Source: Candidatus Atribacteria bacterium UBA6251 (GTDB lineage Bacteria; Atribacterota; Phoenicimicrobiia; Phoenicimicrobiales; Phoenicimicrobiaceae). From it: a stretch of 30,858 nt of DNA. A program made the translations under genes and the position numbers. The notes below the pieces were generated by a model. That model searched no databases, was not told the DNA's origin, and saw only the letters and a list, made by a program, of their open reading frames with translations. Shown piece after piece: positions 7,100 to 14,886 of this stretch. The stretch lies in assembly GCA_002441285.1 (NCBI GenBank), contig DJVR01000015.1, positions 1-30,858 of the forward strand. Direction: 5' to 3'. How positions within the stretch are numbered: position 1 is the first letter of the stretch; every line of letters starts with the position of its first letter.

Positions 7100-8063
7100 T
7101 AAACCTTTCCTCCTTTAATTTGATTATTTTTTCTTGCTTTATATTATCTTTAGATAAAGCTTTTTCTCTGTACTCACTTTTAATTCGAGACAAACCGGAT
7201 ATTCCTATCATAATGATAAAAAACCCCAATATCTGGTAAATGTTGGGAACTTCTTTTAAAATTAAACGAGCAAGAAGGATAGAAAAGGTAGGGTAAACTG
7301 AGACTAGAGCAGTTGCCTTGGATAGATTTAATCTTTTTATAGCTGCATACCAGATAGTATAATGTAGGGCAAAACCAATAATCCCTTGAAACAATAATAC
7401 TATCCCTACCTTTCTTATGTCCAGATTTTCATAAATTTTAATCCCCCTGGTTATCAGAGTAAGGATTAATAAAAAACTTCCACCATATAGAGTTCGAGCA
7501 GTAGCAATTAATTGAGGAGTAATCTCTTTATAAATATTCATTAATCTTTTACTAATAAAGTGAGCTATTTGCCAACATAAAGGAGTTATTAAAATCAATA
7601 GATCTCCCCAGTTAATTTTGAATTCTTCCCGATAGATTACTACTAAAGTCCCCAGGATAATAATAAAGGTAAATATTATCTGACCAAAGGTAATCTTTTC
7701 CTTTAACAAAAGATAACCAATAAGAAGGGCATAAAGGGGTTCAATCTGCAAAAGAAGGGAAGAATTTATTCCAGTAGTAAGAGTAACTCCAAAGAAAAAA
7801 CAGATATTGGAAAGAGTAATACCAAAAAATCCGATCAATAAAAAATAATGAAGGTGTTTCAAGTTTAATAAGATTCCAAAATTACGCTTTAAGAGAGCTA
7901 ATACTCCAAGAAAACCACCTGCAATTAGGCTGCTTAGAGTAGCAAATAATAGAGGATCGATAATGCCAGTACCATACTTGATGATTACTGGCAAAGCCCC
8001 GGCAATAAAAATGGTAATAATGACAAAAATAATTCCTTCTCTTTCTTGTTTTTCCAAAACCAT
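7083..8063 (-). CDS. EamA/DMT-family transporter
   Basis: Drug/metabolite-transporter superfamily protein, 326 residues, with ten predicted membrane helices in two EamA repeats (about 12-145 and 150-290). Typical stretches are LLLQIEPLYALLIGYLLLKE at the end of repeat one and ATALVSVYPTFSILLARLILKE at the end of repeat two. The C-terminal tail (about 296-326) is charged and cytosolic. The ATG at 8063 has AAAGGAGA upstream. It overlaps the DUF4438 start by 17 bases and begins 38 bases after the Clp1-like gene. EamA proteins export amino acids or metabolites; the substrate here is unknown. Confidence 0.9.
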   Translation of the reverse strand: MVLEKQEREGIIFVIITIFIAGALPVIIKYGTGIIDPLLFATLSSLIAGGFLGVLALLKRNFGILLNLKHLHYFLLIGFFGITLSNICFFFGVTLTTGINSSLLLQIEPLYALLIGYLLLKEKITFGQIIFTFIIILGTLVVIYREEFKINWGDLLILITPLCWQIAHFISKRLMNIYKEITPQLIATARTLYGGSFLLILTLITRGIKIYENLDIRKVGIVLLFQGIIGFALHYTIWYAAIKRLNLSKATALVSVYPTFSILLARLILKEVPNIYQILGFFIIMIGISGLSRIKSEYREKALSKDNIKQEKIIKLKEERFNAQNQ

Positions 8064-8101
8064 TAATCTCCTTTGACTTATTAATTATTCTTAAAAAAGA
8101 A

Positions 8102-9208
8102 TTAGATTCCCCTAGAATAAATCTTCCCCAATTCTTTTCCTTCCTTATTTATCTTGAGGAGGCCCAGAGTAAGAGATATAGTTAAAGATAAATTTTCTTC
8201 TGGCAATGGAGTAAAGAGGGTGAGGATTTTATCTTTAAAATTTAACTCTTCAATGATGCCCAAACTTACTATCAAGCCATTTTTATCTCCTAGAGAAACC
8301 AGAAGATTTTTATACTTTTCTTCCTCAGTAAAAATTAGTTTTTTCGCTTTGAGCTGTTTTTTAATCTCCCACCAACCATTAATCTCTTCTGGTGTTTTTT
8401 TCTTTACTACTATAAAAATTCCTTCCCAATTTTTTTCCGCATAAACTATTTCTGTATTTAAGTATTTTTCTATAAATCCCGCCTCTTCTTTTTTTAAAGG
8501 TATTCCTGAACCATAATAACTACCCCTGATTATCAGACCATCTAAAGAAAGGGTTAAATAATGTGAACTCTTAAAATATTCTCTAAATTTCCTTTCTCTT
8601 ATCTCTCGGCGCTGAAAATAACTCTTCTTCCTTACTTCAGAGCAGGGAGACAAGCGATAAATGTTTATACCTTCATAGTGACTAAATCCAAATAGAATGG
8701 GTTCTAATTCTTTTTCACTTTGTAAAGCAACAATATGTCGAGGATAAATCACCTCGATCATATTTTCATTAAAGGTTTTACCAACCATTCCTTTAATCAA
8801 TCCAGGAGTATCTATGATGATTATCTCCGCGTTTTTCTTTTTACCCTCTTTAATCAATTTCCTAGCCCCAATAATGGTAGGTAGTATACGATAGATTGGA
8901 GAAGTAGAACCTATAAAATATAAACTATCTGGTTTTAATTTGTTAAAATCCTCGAACACTTGATTAACAACCACCATCCCAACTGTTGCCGGTGGTCCAA
9001 TAACAGATTGTCCCATATCTATATCGACAATCCCCACTTTTCTCCCTCTTTTAATTAAATAATTTACCAGCATTAAGGTAAGAACACTTTTCCCGGTATC
9101 CACTGCTCCCAAAATTAAAACCGTACCCTTATCCTTTAAAATTTTGTGAGCTATTTCTATCCATTCACCTGGCATAAGATAATTTGGGTTTATTTTTTCT
9201 ATGCTCAT
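8102..9208 (-). CDS. Clp1/Grc3-like polynucleotide 5'-hydroxyl kinase
   Basis: P-loop protein of 368 residues resembling the Clp1/Nol9/Grc3 kinase family. Walker A is GAVDTGKS (about 34-41). The family's second motif is DIDMGQSVIGPPATVG, close to the DxDxGQ motif of Clp1. IIIIDTPGLIKG follows as Walker B region. The central LSPCSEVRKKSY...RREIRERKFREYF region is rich in arginine and may serve as lid or RNA contact. The C-terminal half (about 240-368) is a separate beta-rich domain. The frame extends to a TTG at 9238, but I prefer the ATG at 9208, which has TGAGGA upstream. Archaeal and eukaryotic homologues phosphorylate RNA or DNA 5'-OH ends; the role in bacteria is poorly defined. It sits between AbrB and EamA transporters with no obvious RNA partner. 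Confidence 0.75.
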   Translation of the reverse strand: MSIEKINPNYLMPGEWIEIAHKILKDKGTVLILGAVDTGKSVLTLMLVNYLIKRGRKVGIVDIDMGQSVIGPPATVGMVVVNQVFEDFNKLKPDSLYFIGSTSPIYRILPTIIGARKLIKEGKKKNAEIIIIDTPGLIKGMVGKTFNENMIEVIYPRHIVALQSEKELEPILFGFSHYEGINIYRLSPCSEVRKKSYFQRREIRERKFREYFKSSHYLTLSLDGLIIRGSYYGSGIPLKKEEAGFIEKYLNTEIVYAEKNWEGIFIVVKKKTPEEINGWWEIKKQLKAKKLIFTEEEKYKNLLVSLGDKNGLIVSLGIIEELNFKDKILTLFTPLPEENLSLTISLTLGLLKINKEGKELGKIYSRGI

Positions 9209-9261
9209 TTTTAAAATTTTCCTCAAAAATTCTCTCAAAAATTGATTTTTTCTAAATAAAT

Positions 9262-10323
9262 CTATCTTATAATATATAGAATTAAAGTGGGCATAATTAA
9301 GAGAATAATAATTAGACGTATTGACTGAAGGATGCTTACCTTCACTGCATCAGCATCTAATTCCAGGGCGACAATGGTCATCAGGCTTGCCCCACCTACC
9401 GCAGTCGATAATAATGCAGTAGTAAGATCCCACCCCATAAATCGATGTAGAAAAAAACCAATCAATAGCCCATTTATTACTACCAATAAAGAAAATAGCA
9501 TTACTGGAAATAATAAATTTTGTAAAGTAAGTACCACTTCCCTGTTAAAGCTAGTTCCTAGATAGCTTCCCAAACCAATTTAAGCTACTAAAAACAACCA
9601 TTCCGGAGGCTCTTTTAAAGCTACTCCTATAGTTTTTAAGGAACCAATTACCAGCATTGCCCCTAACATTCCACCAACTGGCATAACCCAATACTTGGCA
9701 AGAAAGCCACCGATTCCCCCAAGTATTAAAGTAATCAATACTTCTAACCATTTTACCTTTTCTCCCTTATCTTCAGTAGGTTCAAGGATTATTGTTTTGG
9801 AATGATTATGTTTGACCACAAGGTTGCTTGAATTATTATTATACTTAAAAACAATAAAGGGGACACTAAGATTAATAGAAATTACTCTGACAAATTGGAA
9901 AAGTACTACTACCGGAACATTTAAATTATACATCAAAGCAATTAATCCCATTTCCGCCAATCCTGCCGGTACGGAAACATAAAGAGCTGCCCCTACCTCT
10001 AAAAGAGTAAATTTTGCCAAGACAAAGCCCATAACCAGACTAAAAATTATTATCCAGAGCGAAGATAATAATCCGGGGGCTAAAACTTCCTTTATAGTAG
10101 ATAATTTATCTTTTCCAAATCTACAACCAATCATAATTCCAATAATCACCTGAAATAAGGTATTAATAAAAGAGGGAAGTCCCGTCCAATCAATCCCCTG
10201 GCTGGTAACCAAAGCCAATAACAATAAAGGACCGGTAACATTGCCTCCGGGAAGATGTAAAAGTTTAGCGATTCGGAAACCTAAATATCCTAGAAAAAAT
10301 ATAATCATAAAATTTAATAACAT
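9262..10323 (-). pseudogene. AbrB-family (duplicated-domain) membrane protein with one internal stop
   Basis: AbrB/ammonia monooxygenase-like membrane family (not the AbrB DNA-binding protein). Two halves of about five helices each are joined by a hydrophilic linker (KYNNNSSNLVVKHNHSK region). The first half contains LHLPGGNVTGPLLLLAL and YVSVPAGLAEMGLIALMY. The second contains MPVGGMLGAMLVIGSLK and TALLSTAVGGASLMTIVAL. A single in-frame TAA at 9580-9582 splits WLFLVA from IGLGSYLGTSF; the family usually has Gln at that spot (AQ-x-x-x-G), so this looks like CAA to TAA. Without it the protein would be 353 residues, normal length. I choose ATG 10323 over GTG 10338 because GTGGAGAA is correctly placed for the ATG. 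It may be inactivated, suppressed, or a base-call error. Confidence 0.82.
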
Positions 10324-10479
10324 CAAACTGTTCTCCACTTTCTCGGGTAAATTTTTAAGCTTTACGTTCTTTAAAAATGAATCTTTCTTCCTGCTTTATT
10401 AAACAATTTAAAAAGATTTTTTAATCACTACTTTTTATTCTAATATTAATTAATTTTTTTAGAAATACCTATTCATTTT

Positions 10480-10485
10480 ATTATA
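10480..10485 (-). promoter_or_regulatory. Candidate -10 box for the abrB-to-birA gene run
   Basis: TATAAT on the - strand, 157 bases upstream of the abrB ATG, with no convincing -35 at the expected distance. It is the best -10 match upstream of the run. The intervening 10324-10479 shows no gene and no clear RNA element. Confidence 0.4.
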
Positions 10486-10556
10486 CTATAAACTTACCAT
10501 TCCTCCATAAATTCTTATATTATACTTCTATAAATAATGTAATTAGCTTAAAATTA

Positions 10557-10565
10557 TGCTATAAT
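10557..10565 (+). promoter_or_regulatory. Extended -10 promoter of the nfeD-stomatin operon
   Basis: TGCTATAAT is an extended -10 motif 59 bases upstream of the nfeD ATG. The -35 region is poor. It is divergent from the candidate promoter at 10480. Positions 10324-10624 otherwise hold no gene that I can see. Confidence 0.65.
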
Positions 10566-10624
10566 TATAAAAACAATCATTGTTTCTTTATATCTTATCC
10601 CCCAATGGGGAAAGGATAAAGAAG

Positions 10625-11932
10625 ATGAAAACTAAATTATTATTCTTCTTTTTTTTAGTAATATTAATATTCACTTGTCTTTCAACAAAAAATATAGTTA
10701 ACTCTCCATCTAAAATCTATCTCTTACAGCTAAATGGAATGATTAACCCCATTACCGCCCAATATGTATTGCAGGGGATTGAAGAAGCAGAAAGGGCTAA
10801 TGCTGAATGTCTTATCCTTCAACTGGATACACCAGGTGGCTTAGACACCTCAATGAGAGATATAGTAAAAAAGATGTTAAACTCTACTATTCCTATTATT
10901 GTATATGTTTATCCTTCCGGGGGTAGGGCAGCTTCTGCCGGAGTCTTTATCACCTTAGCCAGTAATATTGCAGCAATGGCCCCCGGTACCAATATAGGAG
11001 CGGCTCATCCGGTAGCCCTGGGAGAAGGGACTGTTGATGAAACTATGAAAGAAAAAATGGAAAATGACGCAGCCGCTTATATTAAAGCCATAGCTGAAAA
11101 GAGGGGAAGAAATATCCATTGGGCTGAAAAAGCAGTGAGAGAAAGTGCATCTATTACTGAACAGGAAGCTATAGAAATAGGGGTAATAGAATTTATTGCT
11201 CAGGATCTTGACGAATTACTAGAAATCATTAATGGGGTAAGGGTAAAAATTGAAGGGGTAGAAAGAGTGCTTGAAACTAGAGAAAAAGAAATCATTTTAT
11301 TAAAAATGACCTTCAAAGATTTATTTCTTCATTCCCTGACCAATCCTAATATTGCTTATATCTTATTATTTATAGGAATTTATGGGATATTAGGAGAGTT
11401 CAGTCATCCAGGCTCATTCTTCCCGGGAATAGTAGGAGGTATTTCTCTTATCCTTGCTTTTGTTGCCTTTCAAAGTATCCCCATAAATTATGGTGGCTTA
11501 CTATTAATAATCTTTGGAGTAGTGCTTTTTATTATAGAAATCTTTACCCCCACTTTCGGATTACTCACTGCTGGAGGAATTACCTCGCTTATTCTGGGTT
11601 CCTTTATGTTATCTAAGGCTTCCGCTCCCTTTTTGAGAATATCTTTCTCTTTAATTATTTCTATGTCTTTAGTAACTGCTGCTTTCTTTGTTTTTGCCTT
11701 AAGTAAAGGTATCCAAATTCAATGGAAAAAACCGATTACTGGAAGAGAAGCCCTGATAGGAACCACTGGCATTGCTAAAACCGATTTAAACCCGGAAGGT
11801 ACTATTCTAATTCAAGGAGAAAGATGGCAAGCTAATGCTCGTGATGAAATAATTAGAGAAGGAGAAGAGGTAATTGTATTAGCTGTCGAGGATCTTACTT
11901 TAATAGTAAAAAAATACCAAAGAAAGGAGTAA
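10625..11932 (+). CDS. nfeD: NfeD-family membrane-bound ClpP-class serine protease
   Basis: Long-form NfeD (STOPP) protein, 435 residues. A signal anchor spans residues 3-20. A ClpP-like protease domain spans about 30-215, with LDTPGG near 68-72 and the catalytic serine S104 in GGRAASAG. A lysine in MKEKMEND (K142 or K144) matches the Lys of the Ser-Lys dyad described in Pyrococcus PH1510. About four or five membrane helices follow (240-370), then a C-terminal OB-fold NfeD domain (about 375-435). The frame is open from 10580, but ATG 10625 is preferred: it has an AAAGGA ribosome site and starts the signal anchor. The stomatin gene follows five bases after the stop. In archaea this protease cleaves the stomatin C-terminal tail, so the pair probably acts in membrane protein quality control. 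Confidence 0.94.
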   Translation: MKTKLLFFFFLVILIFTCLSTKNIVNSPSKIYLLQLNGMINPITAQYVLQGIEEAERANAECLILQLDTPGGLDTSMRDIVKKMLNSTIPIIVYVYPSGGRAASAGVFITLASNIAAMAPGTNIGAAHPVALGEGTVDETMKEKMENDAAAYIKAIAEKRGRNIHWAEKAVRESASITEQEAIEIGVIEFIAQDLDELLEIINGVRVKIEGVERVLETREKEIILLKMTFKDLFLHSLTNPNIAYILLFIGIYGILGEFSHPGSFFPGIVGGISLILAFVAFQSIPINYGGLLLIIFGVVLFIIEIFTPTFGLLTAGGITSLILGSFMLSKASAPFLRISFSLIISMSLVTAAFFVFALSKGIQIQWKKPITGREALIGTTGIAKTDLNPEGTILIQGERWQANARDEIIREGEEVIVLAVEDLTLIVKKYQRKE

Positions 11933-11937
11933 CTAAA

Positions 11938-12723
11938 ATGAATATAATTTATAACCTACAAATCTATTTAGGGATTTTAATTATTATTTTAATTATCCTC
12001 TCTCAAGCTATAAAAATACTCCGCGAATATGAAAGAGGAGTTATTTTTCGACTGGGTAGATTAGTCGGCTCGAAAGGCCCCGGTCTAATCTTTCTTATCC
12101 CTATTGTAGATCGGATGGTTAGAATAAGTTTGCGTATTATTACTATGGATGTCCCGGCACAAGAAGTAATTACCAAAGATACCGTTCCCATCAAAGTTAA
12201 TGCAGTAATCTATTTTAGAGTAATCAATCCGGAAAATTCTGTGGTTCAAGTGCAAGACTTTGTTAATGCTACTTCCCAGATCGCCCAAACTACCTTACGT
12301 AGTGTCTTGGGGCAGATGGAATTAGATGAATTATTATCCCAACGAGAAAAGATAAATCAAACCTTACAAAAGATCGTTGATGAACATACCGGTCCCTGGG
12401 GAGTAAAAGTCACTGCGGTAGAAACCAAAGATATAGAATTGCCCGATGGAATGAAAAGGGCGATGGCCAAGCAGGCGGAAGCTGAAAGAGAAAGAAGGGC
12501 TAAGATAATACATGCAGAAGGTGAATTTGAAGCCTCTGAAAAATTAGTTCAAGCAGCTGAAAGAATCGCTAAACAACCTGTAGCGCTTCAACTACGCTAT
12601 TTTCAAACCTTAACTGAAATATCTACAGAAAAAAGTTCTACAACCCTATTCCCTTTACCTATTGATCTTATCAAACCTTTCTTAGAAAATTATCTATCCA
12701 AAAAAGAAAGTAAAAAGAAATAA
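11938..12723 (+). CDS. Stomatin-like SPFH/Band 7 protein
   Basis: 261 residues. One N-terminal membrane helix spans about 7-24, followed by the SPFH domain: EYERGVIFRLGRLVG near 31-45, GPGLIFLIPIVDRMVRI, and RSVLGQMELDELLSQREKIN. A charged helical segment with KQAEAERERRAKIIHAEGE (about 181-199) follows, then a hydrophobic tail with TTLFPLPIDLIKPF. The ribosome site (AAAGGAG) lies inside the end of nfeD, so the two are co-translated. SPFH proteins oligomerise on membranes into large ring or cage assemblies and serve as partner and substrate of NfeD-type proteases. The hairpin at 12728-12760 ends the unit. Confidence 0.95.
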   Translation: MNIIYNLQIYLGILIIILIILSQAIKILREYERGVIFRLGRLVGSKGPGLIFLIPIVDRMVRISLRIITMDVPAQEVITKDTVPIKVNAVIYFRVINPENSVVQVQDFVNATSQIAQTTLRSVLGQMELDELLSQREKINQTLQKIVDEHTGPWGVKVTAVETKDIELPDGMKRAMAKQAEAERERRAKIIHAEGEFEASEKLVQAAERIAKQPVALQLRYFQTLTEISTEKSSTTLFPLPIDLIKPFLENYLSKKESKKK

Positions 12724-12727
12724 AAAC

Positions 12728-12760
12728 AGGTCATTCCTGAATTTCTCCCAGGAATGACCT
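12728..12760. terminator. Terminator between convergent stomatin and proS units
   Basis: A perfect 12-bp stem (AGGTCATTCCTG at 12728-12739 and its complement at 12749-12760) with a nine-base loop. On the - strand a TTTTTATTTC tract follows, so it is a good intrinsic terminator for the proS unit. On + the tail is not T-rich; it may still end stomatin transcription weakly. Confidence 0.85.
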
Positions 12761-12803
12761 CAGCTATATTCCAATATGCTCACTTTTTATTCTCCCTATC
12801 TAC

Positions 12804-13061
12804 CTAGGCAGTTACTTTGTAAACTTTATCACCATGGCGAACTCGGTCTTTTACCTTTATACCTATTGCATCGCCTGTCTTAGCTGATTCTACTGCTTTA
12901 TGTTCAATCTGTAAAGAAGTCACTGGTTGTTCAAAATCAGTAGTGTGACCTATAATATGGATGGTATCCCCTAAACTCAGTTCACCGTTCTCTATCTCCA
13001 GTGCTGCAACTCCAATCTTGGCGAAATAATCTGTCACTCGACCAATATATATTTCAGCCAT
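12804..13061 (-). CDS. Stand-alone EF-Tu domain-2-like protein
   Basis: 85 residues that look like an isolated translation-factor beta-barrel (EF-Tu domain II): IYIGRVTDYFAKIGVAALEI, LSLGDTIHIIGHTTDF, and the conserved closing pattern AKTGDAIGIKVKDRVRHGDKVY. There is no GTPase domain and no sign of truncation: it has its own AAAAGGAGGG ribosome site, ATG and stop. It starts 24 bases after proS and so is the second gene of that operon. Such mini-proteins are annotated as translation elongation factor-like without a known role. The link to proS suggests something in translation or tRNA handling, but this is inference. Confidence 0.82.
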   Translation of the reverse strand: MAEIYIGRVTDYFAKIGVAALEIENGELSLGDTIHIIGHTTDFEQPVTSLQIEHKAVESAKTGDAIGIKVKDRVRHGDKVYKVTA

Positions 13062-13085
13062 TTCGCAACCCTCCTTTTTTATTTT

Positions 13086-14534
13086 TTAATAAGCTCGGGC
13101 AAAATAGACTAAAGTAGAAGACTCTTTTCCACAATAGATACATTTTCCCGACGTTTTTTCTTGTTTAAAAGGAATACATCTGATAGTTGCTTTAGTCTCC
13201 TCTTTCACCTTTTCTTCACAATCTCTGTTACCGCACCAGTAAGTCCTGATCAAGCCTCTCTTTTCTTCAATAATTTCCTTAAATTCTTCAAAATTTGCGA
13301 CCTCTCGAATATTTTCTTCTAAAAATTGTTTAGCCTTCTGAAAAAGGTTCTCCTGAATATCTTTTAAAGATTTATTAATAATCTCTATTAAATTTTCTTC
13401 TTTTACTGTCATTTTCTGGCTATTATCTCTTCTTACTACTATCACCTGACCTTTCTCGATATCTTTAGGTCCAACTTCTATCCTTAAAGGTACTCCTTTT
13501 AATTCCCAGTGATTAAATTTCCACCCTGGGGTATATTCATCACGCTTATCAATTTCCACTCTAAAGTTACTTTGCAGTCTACTCTTTAATTGTGCCACTT
13601 TTTCTAATACTTTTTGTTTGCTCTGATCAAATATAATAGGTATAATAATCACCTGAATAGGCGCAACTTTGGGTGGTAATTTCAATCCTCGCTCATCACC
13701 ATGCACCATCACTATTGCTCCAATCAATCGAGTAGTAGTTCCCCAGGAAGTCTGCCAAACGTATTTTTCTTTTTGGTCTTCATCCAAAAATTTAATATTA
13801 AAAGCTCGGGCAAAATTTTGACCTAGATTATGAGATGTCCCAGCTTGTAAAACTTTACCATCCGTCATCAAAGCTTCCAAAGTATAGGTGTGTAGAGCCC
13901 CGGCAAATTTTTCCTTTTCTGTTTTTCTTCCTACTATTACCGGAATTGCTAAATCACTTTCAATATAATCCCGATAAACTTGATTTAATATCTTTAAAGT
14001 CTCTTCTTCTGCTTCTTCTTTACTTTTATGAACCGTATGACCTTCTTGCCAGAGAAATTCAGTAGTTCTTAAAAATAGACGGGTTACTTTTTCCCAGCGC
14101 ACAATATTTACCCATTGATTAATCAGGATAGGAAGGTCTCGCCAGGACTTTACCCATTTAGAATACAGGCTACAGATTATAGCCTCCGAGGTTGGGCGAA
14201 CTGCCATCCTTTCTTCTAATTTCTCTTTCCCTCCATAGGTTACCCAAGCCACCTCTGGGGCAAAACCTTCTACATGTTCAGCCTCTTTATTTAACAAACT
14301 CTCCGGAATAAATAGGGGGAAATAGGCATTCTTATGTCCAGTCTCTTTAATCCTTCTATCTAATCCTGCCTGCATATTCTCCCATAAACCATAACCATAA
14401 GGTCTGATTACCATACAACCCTTAATGGTAGTATAATCAGCCAGCTCAGCTTTTCTAACTATATCCACATACCACTGGGAAAAATCTTCTTCTTTGGAAG
14501 AAATCTCCTTAACAAAATCGTTATCTTTTTGCAC
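13086..14534 (-). CDS. proS: Prolyl-tRNA synthetase, archaeal/eukaryote-like short type
   Basis: Class II ProRS, 482 residues, of the type without the bacterial INS editing domain. Motif 1 region is GCMVIRPYGYGLWENMQAGL (about 39-58). Motif 2 region contains RPTSEAI and FLRTTEFLWQEGHT. Motif 3 is GTTTRLIGAIVMVHGDERGL. The anticodon domain follows, then a C-terminal zinc domain with CGNRDCEEK and CIYCGKESS, ending in a tyrosine as is usual for this type. Start is GTG at 14534 with GGAGG seven bases upstream. It charges tRNA-Pro with proline; a tRNA-Pro(CGG) lies at 3576-3653. It is followed by the mini EF-Tu-domain gene and the terminator at 12728. No T-box leader was seen upstream. Confidence 0.97.
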   Translation of the reverse strand: MQKDNDFVKEISSKEEDFSQWYVDIVRKAELADYTTIKGCMVIRPYGYGLWENMQAGLDRRIKETGHKNAYFPLFIPESLLNKEAEHVEGFAPEVAWVTYGGKEKLEERMAVRPTSEAIICSLYSKWVKSWRDLPILINQWVNIVRWEKVTRLFLRTTEFLWQEGHTVHKSKEEAEEETLKILNQVYRDYIESDLAIPVIVGRKTEKEKFAGALHTYTLEALMTDGKVLQAGTSHNLGQNFARAFNIKFLDEDQKEKYVWQTSWGTTTRLIGAIVMVHGDERGLKLPPKVAPIQVIIIPIIFDQSKQKVLEKVAQLKSRLQSNFRVEIDKRDEYTPGWKFNHWELKGVPLRIEVGPKDIEKGQVIVVRRDNSQKMTVKEENLIEIINKSLKDIQENLFQKAKQFLEENIREVANFEEFKEIIEEKRGLIRTYWCGNRDCEEKVKEETKATIRCIPFKQEKTSGKCIYCGKESSTLVYFARAY

Positions 14535-14795
14535 TGATGTTCCTCCTTATGCGTTCCTCTTTTGATGATTATATAGTTATTTAATGTCTAATTTATTTAA
14601 TTTAATAAAAATTTTACCACATTTCAAGGTGCTTGTCTAAAATTTTATTTAGCTCTCTAGGATAAAGTGGGTAAATAAAAGATTGATTATCATTACAAAC
14701 TAAAAGAACATTTAGTTTTTAATCGGTGAAGAAATACTAAAAACTCGAATAATTGTTTTATAAGCCTGAATATTTCTAAAATTGAGTATTTAAAT
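14535..14795. other. Intergenic region upstream of proS, no gene seen
   Basis: AT-rich spacer between proS and the terminator of the symporter unit. On the - strand TTGAAA followed after 17 bases by TAAATT (around 14605-14635) is a weak promoter candidate for proS, and a TATAAT lies nearer the gene. I see no T-box, riboswitch or open frame with a ribosome site. Confidence 0.5.
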
Positions 14796-14844
14796 TTTAA
14801 GACAAAAGGGAACAGAAGTCTTATCTGCCCCCTTTTGTCTTAAA
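14796..14844 (-). terminator. Terminator of the racemase-symporter unit
   Basis: A 15-bp perfect stem, TTTAAGACAAAAGGG at 14796-14810 and its complement at 14830-14844, with a 19-base loop. It lies 42 bases after the symporter stop. The tail on the - strand is A/T-rich (AATTTAAATA) but not a pure T run, so termination may be partial. Confidence 0.72.
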
Positions 14845-14886
14845 TAAATATATTATAAAATGATAGGTTAATATTCTAGTTTTCTA

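Noticed and set aside
14535..14798. T-box or other riboswitch upstream of proS
   Set aside because: No T-box motif, specifier-like stem or antiterminator was seen.
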